DNA from: UBA5420 sp964485345 | Lineage (GTDB): Bacteria > Bacillota > Limnochordia > Darwinibacteriales > Darwinibacteriaceae | Assembly (NCBI GenBank): GCA_964485345.1 | Contig: CAZAJB010000028.1 | Location: forward strand, 1 to 26,109 | DNA: 26,109 bases | Reading direction: 5' to 3' | In this document: piece after piece, positions 7,129-13,755 of the stretch | Position numbering within the stretch: the first letter of the stretch is position 1 | Layout of the letters: each line of letters opens with the position of its first letter | Translations under genes and position numbers: made by a program | Notes under the pieces: generated by a model | Seen by the model: only the letters and a program-made list of their open reading frames with translations | Database searches by the model: none | What the model was told of the DNA's origin: nothing

Positions 7129-8001
7129 TCATGTCAATCGCCTTTTTAGCTCTTCAAGTTCCTTCTTCGAGATCCCAGCAATCTCATAAATGAGATCATC
7201 ACCCAATCCTTTCACAACCATCTGCTGGATCATTTCCTGTTTTTGCTCTAGTCCTTGCTTTAGTCCTTGCTTTAATCCTTGCTTGTGACCTCTTTCTGTG
7301 GCTGCAGCGAGATTACTGCGTTCATCACGCAGTGCCTTTTCTCGGATCTCATACATGCGCAGCGCCTGTTCGTCCATGGCGAGCTTCTCCAGATCTTCGT
7401 TGGCCCTATGGATGGTTTTGTCGTTCATTACAATCTCCTCCATTAGCTTTTGATCCGTGTCTTCACTCAGAAAAAGTAACCAGCGGGTTAATGGACAGGT
7501 AACATCGTACTTCGGTTGGTTTCTCAGCTTCGGTAACTCAATAAAGTGGATTTCTAGTGTATCTGTGAGCGGCAGGTTGATCTCGTTCTCTAGAATGGAG
7601 TATGTGCTATGTACTTTGTGGTGATGGAAATAGGAGAAATCCAAAATATTGATGGCAATGGTTGGGGCAAGCTCTTTGTATTGCTCTCCCTTGTGTAGTT
7701 GGGATATATAGAGTTTACTCCAATAGAAGAGGGACCTCTTTTCGATATCTGCTTGATCGCGAATCTGTACTTCAACGTTGATATGAGTTCCCTTGGTTGT
7801 TGTAGCCCTTATATCGAGTCGGCAACTCTTCTGCCCGATCGTTTCTGGATCTAAATCTGTTTCCTTCAGTGCTAAGTCAGAAATTGGTTCTGTTTGTGTT
7901 TTGGCTAGGACAGCGTTCAAGAAATGAAGTAGATTCTCCTTGGTCGCCTCTCGTCCAAATACATGGCGAAATGCCACATCGTTAATCACTCTTAGTCGCA
8001 C
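7129..8001 (-). CDS. Rpn family PD-(D/E)XK nuclease / putative transposase
   Basis: A 290-residue member of the Rpn/YhgA-like family (recombination-promoting nuclease, formerly called transposase). The opening INDVAFRHVFG is the family N-terminus. The catalytic core is visible as Asp63 (CRLDIRA) and Glu77-x-Gln79 (INVEVQIR), the D...ExQ version of PD-(D/E)XK. Then comes the conserved SLFYWSKLYISQL helix. The tail carries three KQGL repeats (240-251), typical of the coil-like tails in this family. The GTG start at 8001 follows AGGAGG on the minus strand with ~6 bases spacing; an overlapping ATG at 8003 is out of frame. The family promotes RecA-independent DNA exchange in E. coli, and paralogs multiply in genomes; the role here is unknown. 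It looks intact. Confidence 0.85.
   Translation of the reverse strand: MRLRVINDVAFRHVFGREATKENLLHFLNAVLAKTQTEPISDLALKETDLDPETIGQKSCRLDIRATTTKGTHINVEVQIRDQADIEKRSLFYWSKLYISQLHKGEQYKELAPTIAINILDFSYFHHHKVHSTYSILENEINLPLTDTLEIHFIELPKLRNQPKYDVTCPLTRWLLFLSEDTDQKLMEEIVMNDKTIHRANEDLEKLAMDEQALRMYEIREKALRDERSNLAAATERGHKQGLKQGLKQGLEQKQEMIQQMVVKGLGDDLIYEIAGISKKELEELKRRLT
7249..7284 (-). repeat. Three 12-bp tandem repeats inside the Rpn gene
   Basis: The plus-strand unit TAGTCCTTGCTT occurs at 7249-7260 and 7261-7272, with a one-base variant at 7273-7284. On the coding strand each unit specifies K-Q-G-L. The number of units could change by slippage without shifting the frame. Confidence 0.9.
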
Positions 8002-8261
8002 ATGGCCCTCCTGGTTTTCCCTGGGACGGAGACCGCACTTCTATAATATCATGGGCCCAAGAGGGAAGCAAGGAAGTGGCTGCGCCTTCGCTCTACAAGG
8101 AAGCTCAGCGCTGCTTGGGTGTAGACATTAGCCCGGTTCCCCAGTTCCCCAGTACAATCGCCTATGGCTATCGAGGGTGCTAGAAAACATTGCATACAAA
8201 AGAGCAACAATGCGCAACCTTCTTGGACCTCGGGTCTCTAGGTGAGTGAAGGGGGAATGAA

Positions 8262-8743
8262 ATGGATCCACTTGAAGCCCTAAAGCGGGGAGAAAAAGAG
8301 GCCATCCACTGGCTGGTGGATTCATTCTCTCAAAGATTACTGAAAGCGGCAACCTTGATGCTTGGCGATGAGCACCTGGCTGAAGATGCAGTGCAAGACT
8401 GTCTTCTTGACGCCATGGCTCATCTTCCGAACTTTCGCGGAGAGTCTTCTCTGTACACTTGGCTCTACACTCTATTTTACTGCATCGATGCAATCGCCTG
8501 AAAAAACGAAGGTGGCGGCAAATCGTTCAACCCCCCGAGGATGTAGGAGGACTCCTACCTGAAGAGGTTGGTAGTGCAAGTGTCTTGGATCGAGGTGAAG
8601 GCAAGGTCTTATGGCAAGCGATTACCTCCTCGAATTACAAGTACCTGGCCATACTCGAGCAGATTCGGGTGCTTAAGCCAGGGGTTGAGGTCGATGAGGC
8701 CATCGAGATCGTACAATATCGCTTAGAGGGACACCGTCCATAA
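8262..8743 (+). pseudogene. ECF RNA polymerase sigma factor, frameshifted and lacking region 4
   Basis: The ATG at 8262 has a good RBS (AAGGGGGA). The first frame (8262-8501, 79 residues) encodes sigma-70 region 2: EDAVQDCLLDAM, then FRGESSLYTWLYTLFYCIDAIA and a TGA. The family would continue as a basic helix, and RLKKRRWRQIVQPPEDV is found in the neighbouring frame from 8495 to 8743. One extra base after 8495 would join the two halves (CIDAI-RLKKRRW). After AITSSNYKYLAILEQIR the expected helix-turn-helix of region 4 (promoter -35 binding) is missing; the frame ends as EIVQYRLEGHRP. With both a frameshift and no region 4, the gene is most likely dead. Sequencing error could explain the frameshift but not the missing region 4. 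Confidence 0.75.
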
Positions 8744-8766
8744 AAAAGGCCACCTTGTGGCTTGTT
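8744..8766 (-). terminator. Possible terminator-like hairpin, minus-strand orientation
   Basis: GGCCAC (8748-8753) and GTGGCT (8757-8762) form a 6-bp stem with a 3-base loop. The T-tract is on the minus strand (the A-run at 8742-8747), yet no minus-strand gene ends here. It may be a vestige of the decayed sigma factor region, or chance. Confidence 0.3.
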
Positions 8767-8886
8767 AGCTGCTCTTGTTAGTTTCCTAGAATGGACTAAG
8801 GCTGACACATCACTGTCAATCGTACAAGGGGGCATCCTCTTGCCTAGGCCTCTGTCCATCTCCTACATAGTGAAGAGTCATGGGTT

Positions 8887-8916
8887 TTGCAGAGAAGTAG
8901 CGGATAGTAGTATTAT
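8887..8916 (+). promoter_or_regulatory. Candidate promoter of mscL
   Basis: TTGCAG (8887-8892), 18-bp spacer, TATTAT (8911-8916). It sits about 85 bases upstream of the mscL start and is the best match in the 8744-9000 gap, which otherwise shows no convincing gene. Confidence 0.5.
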
Positions 8917-9000
8917 TACCCACTCCTGGCTCTGCAGGGATTCTCTGAAGTCTAGAGAAGGTATGTTCAGCTGAGACTTAAGAAGGTAAGGAGTGATATC

Positions 9001-9417
9001 GTGTTACAGGAGTTCAAGAAGTTTGCCATGCGGGGCAATGTTTTGGATATGGCCGTTGGTGTCGTTATTGGGGGTGCCTTTGGTAAGATTGTGACTTCCG
9101 CCGTCAACGATTTAATCATGCCCCTTTTAGGCCTGATTCTAGGTCGAATTGATTTGACGTCCCTGAAGATTGTTATGCGGGAAGCGAATGATGTGACAGC
9201 GGAACTATCTATCAGCTATGGGGCGTTTCTCCAGAATGTGCTGGACTTTTTGATTATTGCCTTCAGTATCTTTATGATGATTCGCTTTATCAATCACTTT
9301 AAGAACGAAGAAGAAGCGGCTCCTGCAGCGCCGCCTGCACCGCCAGAACCTTCAGCGGAAGAAGTACTATTGTCAGAAATCCGCGACTTGCTCAAGGAAG
9401 AGCAGCGGACCGCCTAG
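9001..9417 (+). CDS. mscL: Large-conductance mechanosensitive channel MscL
   Basis: A 138-residue membrane protein that opens as a wide pore when the membrane is stretched, protecting cells from osmotic downshock. The N-terminal helix (FKKFAMRGNVLDMAVGVVIG) and the first transmembrane helix that lines the pore are canonical (GGAFGKIVTSAVNDLIMPLLG), followed by a short external loop and the second helix (FLQNVLDFLIIAFSIFMMIRF). The C-terminal cytosolic part has an Ala/Pro linker and an amphipathic helix LLSEIRDLL that forms the pentamer bundle. GTG start at 9001 after AAGGAG. A single-gene unit with its own terminator at 9440-9475. Confidence 0.96.
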   Translation: MLQEFKKFAMRGNVLDMAVGVVIGGAFGKIVTSAVNDLIMPLLGLILGRIDLTSLKIVMREANDVTAELSISYGAFLQNVLDFLIIAFSIFMMIRFINHFKNEEEAAPAAPPAPPEPSAEEVLLSEIRDLLKEEQRTA

Positions 9418-9438
9418 CAAAAACAAACATCGCCTTTG

Positions 9439-9475
9439 AGACCGGTTTGGTAGATAAATCCCAAACCGGTCTTTC
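9439..9475 (+). terminator. Terminator after mscL
   Basis: A 12-bp perfect stem: AGACCGGTTTGG (9439-9450) with CCAAACCGGTCT (9461-9472), 10-base loop, followed by a short TT tail. It is strong on stem stability but weak on T-tract length. Confidence 0.8.
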
Positions 9476-9494
9476 CCTACGCAGATCAAAATAA

Positions 9495-9540
9495 TACGAA
9501 ATTCGTCAAATTGACTCAAATTGATCGAGGTCCAGGCCCC
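9495..9540 (+). repeat. 46-bp repeat, copy left of the gap
   Basis: The 46 bases ending at the gap begin TACGAAATTCGTCAAATTGA and end GAGGTCCAGGCCCC. They are identical to 9641-9686. Inside, TCAAATTGA occurs twice with a 1-base gap. Either a true repeat unit or overlapping contig ends. Confidence 0.9.
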
Positions 9541-9640
9541 NNNNNNNNNNNNNNNNNNNNNNNNNNNNNNNNNNNNNNNNNNNNNNNNNNNNNNNNNNNN
9601 NNNNNNNNNNNNNNNNNNNNNNNNNNNNNNNNNNNNNNNN
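9541..9640. other. Assembly gap (100 N)
   Basis: Exactly 100 N, the conventional filler for a gap of unknown size. No statement can be made about content. Both edges carry the same 46-bp sequence. Confidence 0.98.
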
Positions 9641-9686
9641 TACGAAATTCGTCAAATTGACTCAAATTGATCGAGGTCCAGGCCCC
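9641..9686 (+). repeat. 46-bp repeat, copy right of the gap
   Basis: Base-for-base copy of 9495-9540, beginning at the first base after the gap. The promoter of the next operon starts 7 bases after it ends. Confidence 0.9.
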
Positions 9687-9692
9687 AATTTC

Positions 9693-9721
9693 TTGCGTAT
9701 GTTTTTTGGCTCAATTATGAT
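9693..9721 (+). promoter_or_regulatory. Promoter of the ychF-like/ylbF/nfo-like/asnS operon
   Basis: TTGCGT (9693-9698), 17-bp spacer, TATGAT (9716-9721); an overlapping TACAAT (9721-9726) is an alternative -10. The predicted transcript start near 9728 lies before the RBS of the first gene and makes the ATG at 9725 an unlikely start. Confidence 0.65.
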
Positions 9722-9784
9722 ACAATGTGGGGTGAATACTGTTTTGCGGAAGATCTTTCTGCAACAATTGGAGGAACATCGAAG

Positions 9785-10837
9785 TTGAAAATTGGAATCA
9801 TAGGCAGGCCACAGGCCGGCAAAAGCACATTGTTTCAGCTCTTAACCAATCACCATGCCGTTTCTGGCAATAAAACGCAAGTAGCTGTAGGCAAAGTTCC
9901 CGATCTCCGCATGGAAGTGCTCACCGAGATGCACCATCCTCGCAAGGTGACCTACGCGACCATTGACTTTTCGGATGTTCCGGGCTTTCTGCCCGGTAAG
10001 AACAGCGGCGGTTTCTTGCAGTCGGTCAGTGATGTGGATGCGTTGGTCTTGGTCGTGCGGGCCTTCGAATCGGACATCGTCCCAAGTTACGATGGAATTC
10101 AACCCTACGGTGACTTTAACGATCTTCAGCAAGAACTGCTCGTTGCAGATTGGAGTCTCTTAGAGACACGCTTGGAGAGAATTGCCAAACAAAGAATGAA
10201 GAATCCTCAGGCAGCAGATGAGCTCGATCTCTTGGAGAAGTGCCGGGCTACTTTAGAACAGGACTTACCCCTGCGCCAGTTGAGCTTAGACGAAGAGGAA
10301 GAAAAGACTCTCCGTACCTACGACTTCTTAACCAGAAAGCCGCTCATCGTTGTAGTTAACCTCGATGAGGAGCAGATGCGCATGGATTCTTATCCCCAGC
10401 AGGAGGAGCTCCAAACAGAGCTTGCCAGGCTGAGCTTACCCTTGATTAAGGTAAGCGCGCAGATAGAAACAGAAATCGGCGAACTCGATCCCGATGACGC
10501 CAGAGTCTTCCTAGAAGAACTGGGTCTGAAAGACACGGGAATTGCCCGTCTCGCCCGAACCGTCTACGAACACTTAGGTCTGATGTCCTTCTTTACCGTG
10601 GGAGACGACGAAGTCCGGGCCTGGACCATCAAGATGGGAACCATGGCAAGACAGGCGGCGGGAAAAATCCATTCCGATATTGAGCGGGGGTTTATCCGGG
10701 CCGAAGTGGTCTCGTATGAAGATTTGATCGCCTGCGGCAGCAGCCAGGCCGTAAAGGAAAAGGGACGCTTTCGCCTAGAAGGAAAAGAGTATATTGTCCA
10801 AGACGGCGATATCATTTCCTTCCGATTCAATGTATAA
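9785..10837 (+). CDS. YchF/OLA1-family P-loop NTPase (divergent, TGS-like C-terminus)
   Basis: The TTG at 9785 is preferred: GGAGGA lies ~9 bases upstream and the P-loop then follows the N-terminus as in the family; the open frame also reaches an ATG at 9725 without RBS. The protein has 350 residues (YchF ~363). Visible motifs are the Walker A GRPQAGKST (7-15), DVPG (64-67, G3) and NLDE (192-195), the non-canonical NxxE G4 that in YchF goes with ATP rather than GTP preference. The C-terminal YchF domain is well kept: LGLMSFFTVG, EVRAWTIKMGTMARQAAG, FIRAEVVSY, YIVQDGDIISFRFNV. The P-loop reads PQAGKS where typical YchF has PNVGKS, so this may be a paralog rather than the universal ychF. Family members bind ribosomes; role here inferred only. 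First gene of a four-gene unit. Confidence 0.85.
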   Translation: MKIGIIGRPQAGKSTLFQLLTNHHAVSGNKTQVAVGKVPDLRMEVLTEMHHPRKVTYATIDFSDVPGFLPGKNSGGFLQSVSDVDALVLVVRAFESDIVPSYDGIQPYGDFNDLQQELLVADWSLLETRLERIAKQRMKNPQAADELDLLEKCRATLEQDLPLRQLSLDEEEEKTLRTYDFLTRKPLIVVVNLDEEQMRMDSYPQQEELQTELARLSLPLIKVSAQIETEIGELDPDDARVFLEELGLKDTGIARLARTVYEHLGLMSFFTVGDDEVRAWTIKMGTMARQAAGKIHSDIERGFIRAEVVSYEDLIACGSSQAVKEKGRFRLEGKEYIVQDGDIISFRFNV

Positions 10838-10887
10838 GAGTTGCATTGGAAATGCATGACAAATGCACGGCATAGGAGGCTTGCAAG

Positions 10888-11295
10888 ATGAACGTACAGA
10901 AAAAGGCACAGGAATTAGCTGCAGCGATTGCTACCAGTAGCGAATACAGCAGGATGATTACGGCGCGCCAAGAGGTGAACAAGCACCAAGCGGCCAAGGT
11001 CATGCTCCGCGATTTCCAGGAACAACAACTCCAACTGCAGCAGCAGCAAATGAGTGGAGAAGAGATAACCCCTGAGCAAGAGGACCAAGTGCAGAGGCTC
11101 TTTGGCGTCATTTCGGTCAACCCTTACATTCGGGAACTCTTTGAAGCAGAGTTTGCCTTTAGTGGGCTGATGATGCAGGTAAACGACGCCTTGTCGGAAG
11201 TCCTAGATCTTAAAGAAGAAGACGAAGAGGCAGAGGAAGAGCCCAAGCTCGCGATTCCCAAGAAGCGGATCCTCATTCCTGGGCAAGATGCGTAA
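10888..11295 (+). CDS. YlbF/YmcA family protein
   Basis: A 135-residue, mostly helical protein. The layout matches the YlbF/YmcA (Com_YlbF) family: N-terminal helix with LAAAIATSSEYSRMITARQEV, a long Gln-rich helix (FQEQQLQLQQQQM), then LFGVISVNPYIRELFEAEFAFSGLMMQVNDAL. In Bacillus, YlbF, YmcA and YaaT form a complex that works with RNase Y in mRNA maturation and in Spo0A phosphorelay control (family knowledge). The tail is acidic (EEDEEAEEEPK) and ends PKKRILIPGQDA. RBS AGGAGG about 10 bases upstream. It overlaps the next gene by 8 bases. Confidence 0.85.
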   Translation: MNVQKKAQELAAAIATSSEYSRMITARQEVNKHQAAKVMLRDFQEQQLQLQQQQMSGEEITPEQEDQVQRLFGVISVNPYIRELFEAEFAFSGLMMQVNDALSEVLDLKEEDEEAEEEPKLAIPKKRILIPGQDA

Positions 11296-12127
11296 GCTGC
11301 GCATTGGCACCGCAGGCATCCCCGCATCCACCAAGCCGCGCGGTACCGCCAATGCCATACTGCGTCTGGCAGAACTTGGCCTGGGGCATCTGGAAATTGA
11401 GTTTGTACGTGGTGTACGCATGGGCGAGAATACAGCAAGGGAGATCAAGGCGCTGGCAGAGGAACATGACATTTCCCTCACAGTCCACGCTCCCTATTAT
11501 GTGAATCTCAATTCGGCTGAGCCTGAGAAAATAGCAGCTAGCAAGGACCGGATTATTCAAGCGGCCCAGGCAGGGGCTTGGGCCGGCGCAAAAAGCGTAA
11601 CCTTCCATGCTGCCTACTACCACGATGATGACCCCGAAGAGGTCTTTCGGCGCGTGAAGCTGCATATGGCAGACATGCTCGAACGGCTGGAACGGGAGGG
11701 AATTGCGATCCGCCTCAGCCCAGAAACGACTGGGGGGCCTACGCAATTTGGCACCTTAGAAGAACTGGTCCGCTTAGGCGTAGAACTACCAGGAGTGTAT
11801 CCTTGTGTAGACTTCTCCCATCTCTTTGCTAGAAGTCTAGGTGAGTTCAACAGCTACGAGCATTTCGTAGGGGCCTTGGAGCTTATTAGGGATAACCTGG
11901 GAGAACAAGCGCTGCAAGAACAGCACATTCACTTGTCGGGGATCGAGTATGGCGCCAAGGGTGAAAAACGACATCTACCCCTGGCCGAGACGGAGCTTAA
12001 GTATGACGAGGTGCTCAAGGCGCTGTTAGAATTTGACGTGGCGGGTTGGCTCGTTTGTGAGAGCCCCATCCTAGAAGAAGACGCCCTAATTTTGCAGGGG
12101 TTGTATCACGAATTAAGAAGTACATAG
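11288..12127 (+). CDS. Endonuclease IV-like TIM-barrel protein (Nfo/AP endonuclease 2 family)
   Basis: A 279-residue xylose-isomerase-like TIM barrel related to endonuclease IV, which cuts DNA at abasic sites. Metal ligands can be matched by position: His67 (TVHAPYYVNL), His107 (TFHAAYY), Glu146 (SPETTGG), Asp175 and His178 (CVDFSHLFA), His215 (IHLSGIEYG), His229 (EKRHLPL) and Glu258 (CESP). The Asp that precedes the last His in E. coli Nfo (Asp-Arg-His) is Lys227 here, so one zinc ligand may be missing or altered. This GIEYG-type subfamily is common in archaea and anaerobes (from memory). ATG start inside the end of the YlbF gene; 15 bases before asnS. Repair activity is likely but not certain. 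Confidence 0.8.
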   Translation: MRKLRIGTAGIPASTKPRGTANAILRLAELGLGHLEIEFVRGVRMGENTAREIKALAEEHDISLTVHAPYYVNLNSAEPEKIAASKDRIIQAAQAGAWAGAKSVTFHAAYYHDDDPEEVFRRVKLHMADMLERLEREGIAIRLSPETTGGPTQFGTLEELVRLGVELPGVYPCVDFSHLFARSLGEFNSYEHFVGALELIRDNLGEQALQEQHIHLSGIEYGAKGEKRHLPLAETELKYDEVLKALLEFDVAGWLVCESPILEEDALILQGLYHELRST

Positions 12128-12142
12128 AGGGAGGAAAAGCGG

Positions 12143-13435
12143 ATGGAATCAGTGTATCTCAAACAGATCGGCGAACATGTTGGCGAAGAAGTAGAAATCA
12201 GAGGTTGGCTGTATAATAAGCGCTCCAGCGGAAAGATCCAGTTCTTGATCATCCGGGATGGCACCGATTTGATCCAGGGTGTCTTAGTAAAAGCGGAAGT
12301 ACCTGAAGAGGTCTTTGACGCAGCCAAGACGCTGACGCAAGAATCTTCCCTCATTGTCCGGGGTATTGTCCGAGCAGAGCCAAGATCTGTGAGCGGCTAT
12401 GAGCTCAGTGTGACAGATGTGAAGATTTTGCAGCTAGCAGAGGAATACCCCATTACTCCTAAGGAACACGGGGTCGAATATTTGATGGATCGCAGGCATC
12501 TGTGGCTTAGGAGCCAGAAACAGCATGCGATCATGCTGATCAGAAACGAAATCATCAAAGCCTCGCGGCAGTTTTTTGATGACCGGGACTTTGTCTTAAT
12601 TGATGCACCTATTTTGACGCCGGCCTCTGTCGAAGGAACGTCAACCCTCTTTGAGACGGACTATTTTGAGGATAAGGCCTATCTATCCCAAAGTGGACAG
12701 CTTTACATGGAGGCTGCGGCCATGGCCTTTGGCAAAGTCTATTGCTTTGGGCCGACCTTTAGGGCTGAGAAAAGTAAGACGCGCCGACATCTCATGGAGT
12801 TCTGGATGATCGAGCCTGAAGTCGCTTTTTTGGATGTAGATGGCAACATGGATCTGCAAGAAGAATATGTTTGTTATATCGTGCAACAAGTTCTGCAGAA
12901 CCGCCGCAAGGAATTGGACATTATTGAGCGTGACATCAGCAAGTTGGAGTCTATCAAAGCACCGTTCCCGAGAATTTCCTATGATGAGGCCGTGGAGATC
13001 CTGAACAAGAACGGCGTGGATTTTGAGTGGGGTAATGACTTTGGTGGTGGCGATGAGACTCTTATCGCCAACCAATTCGACCGGCCCGTCTTTGTCCACC
13101 GCTATCCAACAGAAATTAAAGCCTTTTATATGCAGCCCGATCCTAACCGTCCTGAAGTTGTCCTTGGCAGCGATCTTTTGGCCCCAGAAGGTTATGGGGA
13201 AATTATTGGTGCCGGAGAGAGGATTCATGATTTGGACCTAATCGAGCAAAGGCTTAAGGAGCACAATCTGCCCGAAGAGCAGTATGCATGGTATATTGAT
13301 CTAAGGCGCTATGGTACCGTACCCCATTCCGGCTTTGGACTAGGTTTAGAGCGTACCGTCTCCTGGATTTGTGGTCTTCCTCACGTGAGGGAAGCAGTGC
13401 CCTTTGCACGCCTCATGAACCGGATCTATCCATAG
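12143..13435 (+). CDS. asnS: Asparaginyl-tRNA synthetase
   Basis: A 430-residue class IIb synthetase that charges tRNA-Asn. The N-terminal OB-fold anticodon-binding domain covers about 1-100 (VEIRGWLYNKRSSGKIQFLIIRDG within it). The catalytic domain has motif 2 at 206-226 (FRAEKSKTRRHLMEFWMIEP) and motif 3 at ~397-411 (GFGLGLERTVSWICG). MEFWMIEPE and the length favour AsnRS over AspRS. RBS GAGGGAGG precedes the ATG. Last gene of its operon; it ends 2 bases from the convergent yqhV-like gene with only a small hairpin (13441-13453) and no T-tract between. Confidence 0.95.
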   Translation: MESVYLKQIGEHVGEEVEIRGWLYNKRSSGKIQFLIIRDGTDLIQGVLVKAEVPEEVFDAAKTLTQESSLIVRGIVRAEPRSVSGYELSVTDVKILQLAEEYPITPKEHGVEYLMDRRHLWLRSQKQHAIMLIRNEIIKASRQFFDDRDFVLIDAPILTPASVEGTSTLFETDYFEDKAYLSQSGQLYMEAAAMAFGKVYCFGPTFRAEKSKTRRHLMEFWMIEPEVAFLDVDGNMDLQEEYVCYIVQQVLQNRRKELDIIERDISKLESIKAPFPRISYDEAVEILNKNGVDFEWGNDFGGGDETLIANQFDRPVFVHRYPTEIKAFYMQPDPNRPEVVLGSDLLAPEGYGEIIGAGERIHDLDLIEQRLKEHNLPEEQYAWYIDLRRYGTVPHSGFGLGLERTVSWICGLPHVREAVPFARLMNRIYP

Positions 13436-13437
13436 GG

Positions 13438-13704
13438 CTACCTCGTTCCGAGGAAGATCAAGAAGACTCCCAGGGCAGTTAAGGTTAGTCTGGACCAGGA
13501 TAGCTCGCTACTCAGTCCGATTAGGCCAACGGCACCTACGAGGGTTAGAATGATGGGCCCAATGAGACCGAGCATGGAGTTGATTTTGAGAGCTGTCTGC
13601 ACGCGACCGAATTTGAGCATCAGCAGGCCGGCACTGATTTCGATGGTTCCTGCCAGGAGGCGAAGCAAGGCCATGGTCAGGACAGCCCGCGTTTCTGTGG
13701 TCAT
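13438..13704 (-). CDS. yqhV: YqhV-like membrane protein (DUF2619)
   Basis: The ATG at 13704 has GGAG about 7 bases upstream on the minus strand; an in-frame ATG at 13728 lacks one. The 88-residue product has three membrane helices. It matches B. subtilis YqhV in pattern: LRLLAGTIEISAGLLMLKF, RVQTALKINSMLGLIGPIIL, then a last helix ending VFLIFLG. In Bacillus this gene sits beside the spoIIIA operon and its function is unknown; here it sits alone between asnS and glyA. Its presence is mild support for a spore-forming lineage. Start lies 51 bases from glyA, back to back. Confidence 0.8.
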   Translation of the reverse strand: MTTETRAVLTMALLRLLAGTIEISAGLLMLKFGRVQTALKINSMLGLIGPIILTLVGAVGLIGLSSELSWSRLTLTALGVFLIFLGTR

Positions 13705-13755
13705 GAAATCACTCCGTTCGCAACACATAATTCAAAACGAAAGAGGGGAAGGGCA

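Noticed and set aside
8501..8507. AAAAAAC slippery heptamer in the sigma factor gene, possible programmed -1 frameshift
   Set aside because: In the incoming frame the TGA (8499-8501) is read before the heptamer is reached, so ribosomes would stop first. Simple one-base loss explains it better.
8762..8974. 70-residue plus-strand frame upstream of mscL
   Set aside because: No RBS, no domain likeness, and it overlaps the likely mscL promoter.
9495..9686. CRISPR array hidden at the gap
   Set aside because: Only two visible copies with unknown spacing, no spacer and no cas gene; 46 bp with internal near-repeats is not typical of CRISPR repeats.
7129..9686. Defence island or prophage
   Set aside because: Apart from the Rpn gene there are no restriction, toxin-antitoxin, integrase or phage structural genes.
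12683..13228. 181-residue minus-strand frame inside asnS
   Set aside because: Shadow of a conserved gene, with no family likeness.
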